The position numbers and the translations under genes are program-made. 64,000 nt of DNA from Allobosea psychrotolerans (GTDB taxonomy: Bacteria; Pseudomonadota; Alphaproteobacteria; Rhizobiales; Beijerinckiaceae), in assembly GCF_002917105.1 (NCBI RefSeq), contig NZ_PQFZ01000016.1:62001-126000 (forward strand). The letters are read 5' to 3'. Within the stretch, counting starts at the first letter, position 1. Each line of letters starts with the position of its first letter. This document shows positions 51,492-61,994 of the stretch, in pieces. The notes below the pieces were generated by a model. That model was not told the DNA's origin. It was given only the letters and a program-made list of their open reading frames with translations, and ran no database searches.

Positions 51492-54400
51492 ATGAGCGAA
51501 GCCGGACAGGACTGGGCGCGACTAGGCGCTGCGGCGGCGCAGGACGCCGGGCTTGTGTCCTTCGCGAATGGCGGGGCCGTACTGCTATGGGATGCCGAGG
51601 CCGGCCGGCCGGGTTTCGCCGATGCCGGTGCCAGGGCGCTGCTGGGCGGCGACGGCCTTTCCGCGAATCTGCCGGCACCGACGCGGCAGAGGCTCGCCTT
51701 GCTGGCTGGCGGCCTTGCGCCGCGCGACGGCATCAGGCTCGAGCGGCTGCGACTGACCTCGGGCTTCTCCGCGACCATGATCACCTGCGGCTGCCGGCTG
51801 TTGACGGCCCCCGACGGGCGCGAGGTGCTGGCAATCGCCGTGCCGTCGGGCGAGATGCGCCGGCTCGGCGTCGCAGTGCCTGCTGCCATACCCGGCGCCG
51901 AATCGGCCGCGGCGACCGCCACACCTGCCCCGGCCCCCGTTGTCCCGCCCCTGGCGCCAGCCACACCGCGCCGCGCCCTGCTGCGCTTTCTCTGGAACAG
52001 CGATGCCACTGGGCGCCTGACCAGCGTCTCTCCCGATTTCGCCGAGCTCGCCGGGCCGCAGGCCGCTGCCGCTCTGCCCGGGCGGAACTGGGCGCAGATC
52101 ATCGGCCACGACCTGATCGACAGGGATGGCGGCCTCGCCCAGCGTCTCGCCAGCGGCACGACCTGGAGCGGCCACCATGTGCTGTGGCGCACCGAGCTGC
52201 CGCAGGAGGGTGCGCGCGTCGAATTGTCGGCCGCGCCCTTCCTGGACGCGGCACGCCAGTTCGCCGGTTTCCGCGGCTTCGGCCTCGCACGCCTGACGGA
52301 ACGCGAGCCGTTTCCCGATACGGCGATCGCGGAGACGCCCGCAGACGAGATTGAACCGGACGCGCCCGAGACTGTGAACGCCGAGCTCGAAGCCGAGCAA
52401 AATCCCGTCGTCGCGACGGAGCTCCCGGCGGCCATGGAGCCCGTGACGGTCGAGGCCCCTGCCGCGCCCGTCGCCGAGGCCGAGACTATGGAAGAGACCG
52501 AGTCGGCTACGCCCGTGGCTGCGAACGCCGGGCCCGCGGCCGAGCAAAGCCCCGTCGTCGCGGCGGAGCTCCCGGCGGCCATGGAGCCCGTGACGATCGA
52601 GGCCGCTGCCGCGCCCGTCGCCGGGGCCGAGGCTGTGGAAGAGATCGAAGCGCCCGCGACCGAGCCGGCGGAGGCCGAGTTCGGCTCCGCGCTGGAGGCG
52701 GACGAGGCGGCGCTTGATGCCGAAGGCCACGAGGCCGCAGCCGAGGCGCCCGAACCGATTCCCGCAGCCAAGGACGAGACCAGGGCGCCGGAAGACACCA
52801 AGGCTGCGGAAGCTGCCGCCCCGGCCGTATCCGAGGGGCCCGCCCCCGGCGGCAATATCGTGCCGTTGCGCAACGGTCACCTCGCCAGCGTCCGGCCGGT
52901 GCTGGAGCCCTCGAAGCCCAATCTCAGCTCGGCCGAGCGCAATGCCTTCCGCGAAATAGCCAAGGCACTGGGCGCGCGCATCGCCGGCGATGACGAGATC
53001 AGCCCGCGCCTGCCCCCCGTCGCGCCGTTGCGGCTGAAGGAGAGCGGCGAGCAGCCGCCCGCGCCTGCCGCAGAGCCGCGGGACCAGGACGCCGCCCTTG
53101 GCCGCCACCTGGCCGAACTGGCGCCGGCCGAGCTGCCTGCCCCGACGCAGGCACCGACCGAGCCCGCAATGGAGGTCGGCTCCGAGACCGCGCGGCAGCG
53201 GCAGCCCAACTCCCATGCCGACGTGCTCGACAAATTGCCGATCGCGGTCCTGGTCAATCGCGGCGACGAGGCGCTCTACGCCAATCGCACGCTGCTCGAC
53301 CTGCTCGATTATGCCGATCTCGACGATCTCAAGGCGGGCGGCAATGTCAGCCGCCTGATCAAGGAGGCCTCACGCACCGATGGCGGCGCGATGATCCTGA
53401 TCGACCGGCTCAACCATCTCATCAGCGTCAACGCCGTGCTCTCGAGCGTGTCCTGGCTGGGCGAGGCGGCGACTCTGATGGCCTTCCGCCACGCAGATGG
53501 CGGCGGCGAGGTCAAGGTGCTGACGCCGGAGGAGGCCGAGGAAGCCGAGCTCGCGGCGGAGTTCGCGGCCGAGGACGAGGAGAGCGCCGCCCGCGTCAAC
53601 GCCCTGCGGCTCGATGTCGATGCGCGCGAATCCCGCATCAGCGAACTCGTCGCGATGCTCGACACGGCGACCGACGGCGTCGTCACCGTCGATGAGCGCG
53701 GCCGCGTACTGTCGCTCAACAAGACCGCCGAGGCGCTGTTCGGCTACGACCAGCGCGAGGTCACCGGCGAATTGTTCACGCTGCTCTTCGCCGCCGAGAG
53801 CCATGCTCCGGCACTCGACTATCTCGAAGGGCTGAAGGGTGGCGGCGTCGCCTCGGTGATGAATGACGGGCGCGAGGTCGTCGGCCGGGTGCGCCAGGGC
53901 GGCAAAATCCCGCTGTTCATGACCATGGGCCAGATCACGGAAGGCTCCGAGCGCCGCTTCTGCGCCGTGCTGCGCGACATCACCGCCTGGAAGAAGACCG
54001 AGGGCGAGCTGGTCGAGGCGCGCAAGGCGGCCGAGAAAGCCAGCGCCCAGAAATCCGACGTGCTCGCCAAGATCAGCCACGAGATCCGTACGCCGCTCAA
54101 CGCCATCATCGGCTTTGCCGAGGTCATGGCGGAGGAGCGCTTCGGGCCGATCGGCAACGAGCGCTACAAGGAGTATCTGCGCGACATCCATCAGTCGGGC
54201 GGCTACGTCATCAGCCTGGTCAACGACCTGCTCGACCTCGCCAAGATCGAGGCCGGCAAGCTCGACCTCGATTTCGTCAGCGTCAATCTGAACGAGATCG
54301 CGCTCTCGACTGTCGCCCTGCTGCAGCCCGAGGCGCAGCGCGGCCGCGTGGTGCTGCGCTCGGGCCTCTCGCCGAAGCTGCCGCCGGTCGTCGCCGACCA

Positions 54401-54743
54401 GCGCTCGATTCGCCAGATCGTGATCAACCTGCTCTCCAACGCGGTGAAGTTCACCGATGCCGGCGGCCAGGTGATCGTCTCGACGGCGCTCGGCGACCAG
54501 GGCGAGGCGATCCTGCGGGTGCGCGACACCGGCATCGGCATGGACGACAACGAGCTCGCGCTGGCGCTCGAACCCTTCCGCCAGGTGCCGACGACGCGTC
54601 GCAAGGGCGGCACCGGCCTGGGGCTGCCGCTGACCAAGGCGCTGGTCGAGGCCAACCGCGCGGCGATGAGCATCACCAGCGTCAAGAAGGAAGGCACGCT
54701 GGTCGAGGTCACCTTCCCGCCGCAGCGGGTTCTGGCCGGGTAA
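51492..54743 (+). CDS. PAS-domain sensor histidine kinase, PdhS/PleC-like
   Basis: 1083 aa, no transmembrane segments, so cytoplasmic. An N-terminal PAS-like region covers about 160-270, a low-complexity Ala/Glu/Pro linker about 280-480 with an internal duplication, then two PAS domains (about 580-680 and 720-830) and the kinase core. The phospho-acceptor is H863 in KISHEIRTPLNAIIGFAEVM, followed by ERFGPIGNERYKEYLRDI. ATP-binding motifs are NLLSNAVKF, DTGIGMDDNE and GGTGLGLPLTKALV. The ERFGPIGNERY segment is typical of kinases that act on DivK in cell-cycle control (PleC, DivJ, PdhS). No response regulator gene is adjacent. Confidence 0.88.
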   Translation: MSEAGQDWARLGAAAAQDAGLVSFANGGAVLLWDAEAGRPGFADAGARALLGGDGLSANLPAPTRQRLALLAGGLAPRDGIRLERLRLTSGFSATMITCGCRLLTAPDGREVLAIAVPSGEMRRLGVAVPAAIPGAESAAATATPAPAPVVPPLAPATPRRALLRFLWNSDATGRLTSVSPDFAELAGPQAAAALPGRNWAQIIGHDLIDRDGGLAQRLASGTTWSGHHVLWRTELPQEGARVELSAAPFLDAARQFAGFRGFGLARLTEREPFPDTAIAETPADEIEPDAPETVNAELEAEQNPVVATELPAAMEPVTVEAPAAPVAEAETMEETESATPVAANAGPAAEQSPVVAAELPAAMEPVTIEAAAAPVAGAEAVEEIEAPATEPAEAEFGSALEADEAALDAEGHEAAAEAPEPIPAAKDETRAPEDTKAAEAAAPAVSEGPAPGGNIVPLRNGHLASVRPVLEPSKPNLSSAERNAFREIAKALGARIAGDDEISPRLPPVAPLRLKESGEQPPAPAAEPRDQDAALGRHLAELAPAELPAPTQAPTEPAMEVGSETARQRQPNSHADVLDKLPIAVLVNRGDEALYANRTLLDLLDYADLDDLKAGGNVSRLIKEASRTDGGAMILIDRLNHLISVNAVLSSVSWLGEAATLMAFRHADGGGEVKVLTPEEAEEAELAAEFAAEDEESAARVNALRLDVDARESRISELVAMLDTATDGVVTVDERGRVLSLNKTAEALFGYDQREVTGELFTLLFAAESHAPALDYLEGLKGGGVASVMNDGREVVGRVRQGGKIPLFMTMGQITEGSERRFCAVLRDITAWKKTEGELVEARKAAEKASAQKSDVLAKISHEIRTPLNAIIGFAEVMAEERFGPIGNERYKEYLRDIHQSGGYVISLVNDLLDLAKIEAGKLDLDFVSVNLNEIALSTVALLQPEAQRGRVVLRSGLSPKLPPVVADQRSIRQIVINLLSNAVKFTDAGGQVIVSTALGDQGEAILRVRDTGIGMDDNELALALEPFRQVPTTRRKGGTGLGLPLTKALVEANRAAMSITSVKKEGTLVEVTFPPQRVLAG

Positions 54744-54843
54744 GGTTCTTGCTGGGTAAGGTTCTCGTGCGGCCATAGTTTCGCCGTCTCGGGCGGCGCA
54801 TAGACGGGTCGCGCCGGCGCTCACCCCCAAGGCCTGGCAGCCC

Positions 54844-54916
54844 AGAGCAGGATGCGAAAAAGTGGGAACCGGTTTTTCGCATCGACCCTGCTCTAACTCT
54901 TAGATTGAGAGCGGGA
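54844..54916. repeat. Dispersed palindromic repeat, family A, copy 2
   Basis: AGAGCAGGATGCGAAAAA, TTTTTCGCATCGACCCTGCTCT-type second arm and a terminal AGAGCGGGA. Same order and orientation as 11550-11623. It ends 14 bases before the start of the M23 peptidase gene, so it may affect its translation. Confidence 0.82.
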
Positions 54917-54930
54917 CGGGCAGAGCCGAG

Positions 54931-56874
54931 TTGAACTTCCTCTACGACGACAGCGCCGAGCCTCTTGCCGATCCATTCGCCGCCCCGGCAGAATTGCCGG
55001 TTTCCGAGCACCACTCGCTCAACTGGCGCTGGCTCTGCGCCTGCGCCTTGATCGGCCTGCTCGGCGCCGCCCTGATGGGCTCCTCGCTTTATGTCTCCGA
55101 AGGAGACCACGTCACGGCGCAGCGGCCGGAGAAGGCGACGCCCCCGCATAATGACGAGACCGCGGTGGGCAAGGCAGCCCATAAGGGCGACAGCCTGGTC
55201 CAGCACAGCTTCGCGATCAGCACGACGCAGCATTTCCGGGCGCCGTTGACGGAGGTCTCTGCCGGACGCGAGATCACCAAGGTGCATGCCTTCGCGCATG
55301 TCTCCGTCGCCCTGTCGCCGCTCCCCGTCGCCAATCTCGACATCCCGGATTTCGATCCCGCCCGGCTGCTCGCCGGCTCGGCGCGTGAGGCGCCGCCCCA
55401 GGATGCGACCGACCCCGCCGACGCGGATGTCTCGGTCACGCGCCGGGATCTCGCGGCGCTCGTCATAGACCCGGATGCTCCGGGCCTGTCCGACGCCGCG
55501 ATCGACGAACAGATCGCCGAAATGGCCCGGCTCTCGGCCGGTTCGCCGCAATTGCCGCCCGATTATTCGAATCAGCGTATCCTGTCGCGAACGCTGCGCA
55601 TGGTCGGCGAATCGGCCAGCACCGAGGCCGACGCGGAGGATGCCCGCCGCTTCGGCTCGCTCGATGTCCGGATCATCCCCGAGAATGTCACGGATGTTTC
55701 GGCGGACGCCGACAACCACGAGCGCTTCGGCGATGTCGATATCGCGCTCGAGCGCGGGCAGACGCTCGCCGCGGCGCTCGCCGCGAACGGGGCCTCCAGC
55801 GAGCGCGTCGCCGCAATCCTCGCCGCGCTCGGCAAACGGGCCAGGGGTGATCTGCCCGATGGCCAGCATCTGCGCGTCACGATCGGGCCCGAGGCCGGCG
55901 AGCGCACGATCCAGCGCGTCATCCTGTTCGACGAGAGCGGCCCGCAGCAGGTCGTGGCCCTGGACGATCGGGGCCGTTTCATCACCGTCGCCCTGCCCGC
56001 GCGCGGCCATGACGGCACGCAGGGCAAGGCGGAAGCCGATGACGAGGAGGACGACGGCAACAACGCCACGCTCTACCAGAGCGCCTATGCCAGCGCCTTG
56101 AAGAGCGATGTGCCGCGCGAGGTGATCGACGATTTCATCGGCGCCTTCGCCGCCGGCCTCGACCTCAAGCAGCATGCCGGCAGCGGAGACCGGCTGGAGC
56201 TGGTCTTCACCGACGACCAGCCCGCACCGGCAAACCATCGCGAACTGCTCTATGCGGCGCTGTCCACCGGCGGCGAAACGCAGCAGATCTACCGCTATGC
56301 CTCACCGGAAACGGGCGAGCTCGACTATCTCGACGATGACGGCGTCTCGCTCAAGAAACTCTTGATGCGAAAGCCGGTGCAGGAGGGGCGGATCAGCTCG
56401 CCCTTCGGCATGCGCTACCACCCGATCCTGCACTATTCCCGGCTGCATAACGGCGTCGACTGGGCCGCGCCGCGCGGCACGCCCATCATGGCCGCAGGCG
56501 ACGGCACGGTGACGGCCGCCGGGGTTCACTCCGGCTACGGCAACCGTGTCGAACTCGAGCACGCCAATGGCTATGCCAGCGCCTATAACCACATGGCCAG
56601 CATCGCCCGCCGGATCAAGCCGGGCGCCTCCGTCCATATGGGCGAGATCATCGGCTATGTCGGGACGACGGGCCTCTCGACCGGCCCGCATGTCCATTAC
56701 GAGGTCACCACGAACGGGCACTTCGTCGACCCCATGAAGGTGAAGCTGCCCAGCAGCCGCGCCCTTCAGGGCGCTGCGCTGGCGGAGTTCAAGGAGCACA
56801 AGAAGCAGATCGACGAGTTGCGCCACCATGTCGACGCGACCGTGGCGGTGGCGCCGGGCGGGCATCCGACATGA
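54931..56874 (+). CDS. M23 family metallopeptidase with N-terminal membrane anchor
   Basis: 647 aa. A single helix (WLCACALIGLLGAALMGSSL, about residues 33-55) places a long domain in the periplasm. The C-terminal lysostaphin-like zinc peptidase has H506 and D510 in LHNGVDWAAPRGTPI and H587 / H589 in GPHVHYEVT. All metal and catalytic residues are present, so it should cut peptidoglycan cross-links. The middle (about 260-480) resembles the LysM/OapA-like linker of MepM-type enzymes. The start is a TTG at 54931. Alphaproteobacterial relatives act in cell division or septum splitting; this is inference. Confidence 0.9.
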   Translation: MNFLYDDSAEPLADPFAAPAELPVSEHHSLNWRWLCACALIGLLGAALMGSSLYVSEGDHVTAQRPEKATPPHNDETAVGKAAHKGDSLVQHSFAISTTQHFRAPLTEVSAGREITKVHAFAHVSVALSPLPVANLDIPDFDPARLLAGSAREAPPQDATDPADADVSVTRRDLAALVIDPDAPGLSDAAIDEQIAEMARLSAGSPQLPPDYSNQRILSRTLRMVGESASTEADAEDARRFGSLDVRIIPENVTDVSADADNHERFGDVDIALERGQTLAAALAANGASSERVAAILAALGKRARGDLPDGQHLRVTIGPEAGERTIQRVILFDESGPQQVVALDDRGRFITVALPARGHDGTQGKAEADDEEDDGNNATLYQSAYASALKSDVPREVIDDFIGAFAAGLDLKQHAGSGDRLELVFTDDQPAPANHRELLYAALSTGGETQQIYRYASPETGELDYLDDDGVSLKKLLMRKPVQEGRISSPFGMRYHPILHYSRLHNGVDWAAPRGTPIMAAGDGTVTAAGVHSGYGNRVELEHANGYASAYNHMASIARRIKPGASVHMGEIIGYVGTTGLSTGPHVHYEVTTNGHFVDPMKVKLPSSRALQGAALAEFKEHKKQIDELRHHVDATVAVAPGGHPT

Positions 56875-56910
56875 TCGCCGAGCCTCGCCCCGGCGCCTGC
56901 CATCGATACG

Positions 56911-58314
56911 TCAGAGCAAGGTCCCGCTCAGGATCACCGCCGCCACGCCGAAATAGATCACCAGGCCGGTGACATCGACGAGCGTCGCCACAAAAGGCGC
57001 CGAGGCGCTGGCAGGGTCGAAGCCAAGCCGCTTCAGGACGAAGGGCAGCATCGAGCCCATCAGCGAGCCGAAGGTGACGATGCCGATCAACGCGCCGCCC
57101 ACGGTTGCCGCGATCAGGGCCCAGTGCTCGCCGTAATTGTAGATGCCGAGCTTCTGCCAGAGCACGATGCGTGCGACGCCGATGGCGCCGAGGATGGCGC
57201 CCAGCGTCAGCCCGGTCGGCAATTCGCGTAGCGCGACCCGCCACCAATCCTTCAGGCTGATCTCGCGCAAAGCGAGCGCCCGGATGATCAGCGAGGTCGC
57301 CTGAGAACCAGAATTGCCGCCCGAACTCATGATCAGCGGGATGAACAGCGTCAGCACGATCGCCTTTTCGAGCTCGCCCTGGAAGTACTGCATGGCCGAG
57401 GCCGTGAGCATCTCGCCGAGCAGCAGGATCGAAAGCCAGCCGGCGCGCTTGCGGATCATCCGTGCGAAACCGATCTCGTTATAGGGCTCGTCCAGCGCCT
57501 CCATGCCGCCGAGCTTCTGCACGTCCTCGGTCGTCTCCTCGATCATCGCATCGATGACGTCGTCGACGGTGACGATGCCGATGACGCGATTGGCGGAATC
57601 GACGACGGGCACCGCGAGCAGATTGTATTTCGAGATCAGCCGGGCGACGTCCTCGCGATCCGTCGCCGGCGTGACGCTGATCGGCTTGTGCGCCGGCACG
57701 ACGGAGGTGACCACCGCATCGGAAGCGCTGCTGATCAGCCGGCGCAGCGGCACCGCGCAGATGAGCGCGCCCGTCACCGGATCGAGCACATAGGTCGCGT
57801 AGACCGTCTCGCGCGAGCGCTCGACATGGCGGATATGGTCGAGCGTCTGCGCCACGGTCCAGTTCGCCGGCACGCTGACGAACTCGGTCGTCATGATCGA
57901 GCCCGCGCTGTGCTCGGGATAGGAGAGCAGCCGCGTCAGGGCCGAACGCGTCTCCTGGTCGAGCCGCGCGGTGAGTCGCTCGCGCGCTGGGGCGTCGAGC
58001 ACGCGGATGATGTCGGCGACGCGGTCGGCCGACATGGCGGAGAGGAAGGCGGCCGCGCGCTCTTCGGTGAGGAGCGTGAGCGCGGCGGGCGCGTCGAACA
58101 ATTCGGGCTGGTCCAGGACCTCGACGGCGCGCTCGAACGGCAAGGCGACGAGGACCTCGGCGATGGTCGCCGTGTCCTGATCGTTCAGCGTCTCGACGAT
58201 GTCGGCGATGTGTTCCTGCGCCAATGTGCAGGCCAGGGTCTTCGCGAGCAAGTCCGTCTTGACCAGCAAATCGGGCGCTGCCGCGCCCCTGTCCTGCGTG
58301 ACGATATCGTTCAT
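56911..58314 (-). CDS. mgtE: Magnesium transporter MgtE
   Basis: 467 aa. N-terminal cytoplasmic MgtE_N domain (helical, about 30-140), paired CBS domains (about 140-270; [40 protein letters not shown]) that sense magnesium, then five helices including [20 protein letters not shown] and [20 protein letters not shown], the conserved pore motifs. AAGGA precedes the ATG. I see no magnesium riboswitch in the upstream interval. Confidence 0.95.
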   Translation of the reverse strand: MNDIVTQDRGAAAPDLLVKTDLLAKTLACTLAQEHIADIVETLNDQDTATIAEVLVALPFERAVEVLDQPELFDAPAALTLLTEERAAAFLSAMSADRVADIIRVLDAPARERLTARLDQETRSALTRLLSYPEHSAGSIMTTEFVSVPANWTVAQTLDHIRHVERSRETVYATYVLDPVTGALICAVPLRRLISSASDAVVTSVVPAHKPISVTPATDREDVARLISKYNLLAVPVVDSANRVIGIVTVDDVIDAMIEETTEDVQKLGGMEALDEPYNEIGFARMIRKRAGWLSILLLGEMLTASAMQYFQGELEKAIVLTLFIPLIMSSGGNSGSQATSLIIRALALREISLKDWWRVALRELPTGLTLGAILGAIGVARIVLWQKLGIYNYGEHWALIAATVGGALIGIVTFGSLMGSMLPFVLKRLGFDPASASAPFVATLVDVTGLVIYFGVAAVILSGTLL

Positions 58315-58656
58315 GGCTCGGTTCCTTGCGATCGGCCGTCATCGGCCGGTCGCAAGCGAGCCGGTTACCCGGTCAGGCGCGCGAGGCGGCGGCGGACGGC
58401 ATCGACTGTCGGCTGGGACTGTCGGTTGGCATTGCGATTGGGGTTCCTGATAGCGGCCTTCCCCGAAGGTCCGGCGGCGTCGGCGAAGTGCACCCTGCGG
58501 CGGCGCACGTCAAATAAAATCTGCATAAGGATGCGTGGTGTCGATGGCGCTTCGCCCTGGGGAGAATACCCCCCACCGCACGGCAGCGATTGTTGGCCCG
58601 CGCGGCTCGCCCTATGGTGCGCACGCCCTCAGCTTCTCTGCCGAAAGCCTCACCGC
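58315..58656. other. Divergent intergenic region between mgtE and GST genes
   Basis: 342 bases. A near-perfect tandem GACTGTCGGCTGG / GACTGTCGGTTGG occurs around 58400-58430. Nothing else recognisable; it must contain both promoters. The GST frame stays open across it, but a 300-residue leader would be atypical. Confidence 0.4.
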
Positions 58657-59319
58657 ATGACCCTGACGATCTATGGCTGCTACCGCTCGCGCGCCTCGCG
58701 CAACATCTGGCTCGCCAACGAGCTCGGCCTCGCTTTCACCCATGTCCCGGTGATCCAGGTCTATCGCGTGCCCGATCCCCAGGCGCCGGACGCGCCGCTG
58801 CACACGCGCAGCCCTGATTTCCTCAAGGTCAATCCTAACGGCCATGTCCCGAGCATCGACGATGACGGCTTCAAGCTGCATGAATCGCTCGCGATCAACC
58901 TCTATCTGGCGCGCAAGCATGGCGGGCCGCTCGCCCCGCGCGACGCCCAGGAGGAAGGCCTCGCCGTGATGTGGGCGCTCTGGGCCGCAACCGAATGCGA
59001 GACCCATGCGCTGAACCTGCAATACCACCTTGCCGCCTATCCGCCGGAGAAGCGCAAGCCCGAGGTCGCCGCCGCGGCGCTGGCCGCGCTCGCAGCCCCG
59101 TTCGCCGTGCTCGATCAGACGCTGGCGCAAGGCGGCGGCTTCGTCATGGGCGGGCGCTTCACGGTCGCCGACATCAACCTCGCCGAGGTCATCCGCTACG
59201 CCAAGCCGGCGACACAGCTCTTCGAGGCCGCGCCGCACGTCAAGGCCTGGCTCGAAGCCTGCCAGGCCCGTCCCGCCTTCAAGGCGATGTGGCAGGCGCG
59301 CGACGCCGAAGCCGCCTGA
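58657..59319 (+). CDS. Glutathione S-transferase family protein
   Basis: 220 aa, the normal GST size. Thioredoxin-like N-domain ([20 protein letters not shown] with a Ser/Arg-rich active site, then [20 protein letters not shown] with the cis-Pro and GSH-binding Glu-Ser pair) and helical C-domain ([20 protein letters not shown]). The start at 58657 is chosen because the fold begins there. Substrate is unknown. An EamA transporter gene follows on the same strand. Confidence 0.92.
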   Translation: MTLTIYGCYRSRASRNIWLANELGLAFTHVPVIQVYRVPDPQAPDAPLHTRSPDFLKVNPNGHVPSIDDDGFKLHESLAINLYLARKHGGPLAPRDAQEEGLAVMWALWAATECETHALNLQYHLAAYPPEKRKPEVAAAALAALAAPFAVLDQTLAQGGGFVMGGRFTVADINLAEVIRYAKPATQLFEAAPHVKAWLEACQARPAFKAMWQARDAEAA

Positions 59320-59409
59320 GCGGAAAACGGGTGGCGCCGCACTATCAACGCGCCTAGCCAGGACGCGACAGGGGAGCGCTGGCGCGCTCCCTCGGATAGG
59401 GCTTTCCAG

Positions 59410-60345
59410 ATGACCACCGCTCCCACCTCGTCTGGCCCCGTGATGGGCGCGCGCGAATGGCTCCTGCTGCTGGCGCTCTCGCTGCTCTGGGGCGGCTCCT
59501 TCTTCTTCGGCAAGATCGCCGTCGCGGAGTGGCCGCCTCTTGCCGTCGTCCTGTCCCGCGTCAGCCTGGCGGCGGCCGTGCTCTATCTCGTCTTGCGGAT
59601 GCGCGGGCTCGACATGGCGGTCGGCCGCCGGATGTGGCTCGCCTTCTTCGTCATGGGGCTGCTCAACAATCTCATTCCGTTCTGCCTGATCTTCTGGGGC
59701 CAGACCCAGCTCCAGAGCGGCGTCTCCGCGATCCTGAACGCCACCACACCGGTCTTCGGCGTCATCGTCGCGCATCTGTTCGGCACCGATGAGAAGGCCA
59801 CCCCGCTCAAGCTCGCCGGCGTGCTGGCCGGGCTCGTCGGCGTCGGCATCCTGATGGGGCCCGATGCGCTCAGTGGCCTGGGCGGCGCGCTCCTGCCGCA
59901 GCTCGCCTGCCTGGGCGCCGCCCTGTCCTATGGTTTCGCCGGGCTCTATGGCCGGCGCTTTCGCGATACGCCGCCGCTGGTGACGGCGGCGGGCCAGCTC
60001 AGCGCCACGACCGTGATGTCGCTCCCGCTCGTCCTCGTCTTCGCCCCACCCTGGAGCCTGCCCACGCCGTCCTGGACAGCCGCGGCCGCGCTGGTCGGGC
60101 TCGCCTTGATCTCGACCGCGCTCGCCTATGTGATCTTCTTCCAGATCATGCGGCGGGCGGGCGGAAACAACGCCATGCTCGTCACCTTCCTGGTGCCCGT
60201 CAGCGCCATCATGCTCGGCGTCGGCCTGCTCGGCGAGACGCTGCTGCCGCGGCATCTCGCCGGCATGGCCGCGATCTTCGCCGGTCTCGCCCTGATCGAC
60301 GGCCGGCTTTTCCGACGCAAGGTCCAAATGAGCGCGGCGCGCTGA
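59410..60345 (+). CDS. EamA/DMT superfamily transporter
   Basis: 311 aa with ten predicted helices in two EamA repeats of five. Motifs include LSLLWGGSFFFGKIAVAEWP, NNLIPFCLIFWGQTQLQSGV and, in the second repeat, LISTALAYVIFFQIMRRAGG with FLVPVSAIMLGVGLLGETL. Drug/metabolite transporters of this type usually export amino acids or metabolites. The ATG at 59410 is 90 bases after the GST stop. Confidence 0.92.
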   Translation: MTTAPTSSGPVMGAREWLLLLALSLLWGGSFFFGKIAVAEWPPLAVVLSRVSLAAAVLYLVLRMRGLDMAVGRRMWLAFFVMGLLNNLIPFCLIFWGQTQLQSGVSAILNATTPVFGVIVAHLFGTDEKATPLKLAGVLAGLVGVGILMGPDALSGLGGALLPQLACLGAALSYGFAGLYGRRFRDTPPLVTAAGQLSATTVMSLPLVLVFAPPWSLPTPSWTAAAALVGLALISTALAYVIFFQIMRRAGGNNAMLVTFLVPVSAIMLGVGLLGETLLPRHLAGMAAIFAGLALIDGRLFRRKVQMSAAR

Positions 60346-60482
60346 TTGCGGCCAGGGCATTGTTGCCAAAAGATTATGAATTCCTCTAGAGTCGCTTTCG
60401 CGACCAGAGCCGCTAGAGGCATGACGATAGCGGCTGGAAGATATCGGAAAACGATACGCCAGAGGGGGAGCAGACGAGCGCC

Positions 60483-61472
60483 ATGGACGTCAGGCAACTG
60501 CGATGTTTCATCGCGGTGGCAGAGGAGTTGCATTTCGGTCGCGCAGCCGAACGGCTTGGACTCGCGCCACCCGCTCTTTCCCGCCAGATCAGCGCATTGG
60601 AAGATGGTCTCGGGGTCGCCCTGTTCACGCGCACCACGCGCCAGGTCGCGATGACGCGCGCCGGTCTGATCATGCTGGAGGAGGCCAAGGGCATCCTCGT
60701 CAAGATGGAGCACGCCTCGCGCGCGGTGCGCGGAGCCTCGCTCGCCTCCGGCAAGGTCCTGCGCATCGGCGCGATCGACGCCGCCTCTTCGAGCTTCGTG
60801 CCCGAGGCGCTCGCCTATTTCCGCGAGCAGCATCCCGGCATCGAGATCAAGTTCGTCGAGGCGATGACAGCCCCGCTGATTCAGATGCTGGAGGCCGGCA
60901 AGCTCGATCTCGCTCTGACACGTCCGCCGCGCAAGCCGACCGACTGCGCCTTCGAGATCCTGCGCGTCGAGCGGCCGCTCGTCGTCCTGAACGAACAGCA
61001 CCCGCTGGCGGCGCGCGAACACCTGACGATGCTCGACCTCGTCGGCGAACCCTTCATCGTTCCCTCCAAGCGCAGCCGGCCCTTCGCCTATGATCTGGTG
61101 ATGGCCTATTTCGAAAGCGTCGGGGCCGTGCCCAACGTCTCGATCGAGGCCACCGAAAAGCCGGCGATGATGTCGGCCGTGGCCGCCGGACTCGGCATGG
61201 CGCTGGCGCCCGACTGGGTTTCGCGCCTGAGCTTTCCGGGTGTCACGATGCGCCGCCTGCGCGGCGCGCTGCTCGACCCCCCGCCACCTGGCGCGCTGGT
61301 CGGCGTCGCCTGGCGGCCGCAGCAGAAGCTCAGCTCGCGCGACGACTTTCTCGCCATCCTTCGCGAGAGCGTCACCCTGATCGACGAACGGCATGTTTTT
61401 CCGTTCGTCATCTCGCCACCCAAGATGAAACGCACCGCCCGCGCCGTCGGGCCGTCTACCGGAGGAGCCTGA
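60483..61472 (+). CDS. LysR family transcriptional regulator
   Basis: 329 aa. Winged helix in the first 65 residues (FIAVAEELHFGRAAERLGLA, PPALSRQISALEDGLGVALF), effector-binding domain after about 90 (VLRIGAIDAASSSFVPEALA). It is transcribed in the same direction as tctB, and its TGA overlaps the tctB ATG by one base (TGATG). LysR regulators usually diverge from their target, so this layout makes it the first gene of the tct operon. A tricarboxylate or other carboxylate is the likely effector by context. Confidence 0.93.
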   Translation: MDVRQLRCFIAVAEELHFGRAAERLGLAPPALSRQISALEDGLGVALFTRTTRQVAMTRAGLIMLEEAKGILVKMEHASRAVRGASLASGKVLRIGAIDAASSSFVPEALAYFREQHPGIEIKFVEAMTAPLIQMLEAGKLDLALTRPPRKPTDCAFEILRVERPLVVLNEQHPLAAREHLTMLDLVGEPFIVPSKRSRPFAYDLVMAYFESVGAVPNVSIEATEKPAMMSAVAAGLGMALAPDWVSRLSFPGVTMRRLRGALLDPPPPGALVGVAWRPQQKLSSRDDFLAILRESVTLIDERHVFPFVISPPKMKRTARAVGPSTGGA

Positions 61473-61990
61473 TGAGTTTGAATCCTATCGAACGGGCGCA
61501 GGGTCTGCGCATTCGCTCGCAGCAGGACATGGCGGCCGGCCTGTTCATGGTCGCGCTTGGCGTCTTCGCCTTCCTCCTGTCCGGCGACCTGCCTCTCGGT
61601 AGCCTTCGCCAGATCGGGCCGGGCATGCTGCCGAAATCCTTTGCGGTGATCTGCGCCGTGCTGGGCCTCATGCTCTCGCTCGCCTCGCTGCGCTTCAACG
61701 GCGAGAAGCTGACGGGCTGGGCCTGGCGTGGCGTCTTCCTCGTGCTCGGCGGAGCCTGCCTGTTCGGGCTCGCCATTCGCGGCTTCGACATCGGGCCGAT
61801 CCATGTCCCGCAGCTCGGGCTGCTCGTCGCAGGGCCGCTGGTCATCCTCGTCTCCGGCCTCGCCGCCGACGACATGAAATGGAAGGAGCTGATCATCTTC
61901 GCCATCGCGATGACGACCGCCTGCGCCCTGCTCTTCAAATACGCACTCAGCCTGCCTATTCCGCTGGCGCCCTGGCTCCTGGGGATCTGA
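61472..61990 (+). CDS. tctB: Tripartite tricarboxylate transporter, small membrane subunit TctB
   Basis: 172 aa with four helices (DMAAGLFMVALGVFAFLLSG, LRQIGPGMLPKSFAVICAVL, LVAGPLVILVSGLAADDMKW, ALLFKYALSLPIPLAPWLL). It matches TctB, the small permease partner of TctA. GGAGGAG lies just before the start, inside the end of the LysR gene. The LPLGSLRQIGPGMLP motif is typical of the family. Confidence 0.9.
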   Translation: MSLNPIERAQGLRIRSQQDMAAGLFMVALGVFAFLLSGDLPLGSLRQIGPGMLPKSFAVICAVLGLMLSLASLRFNGEKLTGWAWRGVFLVLGGACLFGLAIRGFDIGPIHVPQLGLLVAGPLVILVSGLAADDMKWKELIIFAIAMTTACALLFKYALSLPIPLAPWLLGI

Positions 61991-61994
61991 CACG

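Noticed and set aside
57688-58656. Long N-terminal extension of the GST frame
   Set aside because: It overlaps the antisense of mgtE; the GST fold begins at 58657.
58315-58656. Possible magnesium riboswitch before mgtE
   Set aside because: No M-box-like conserved elements could be seen.
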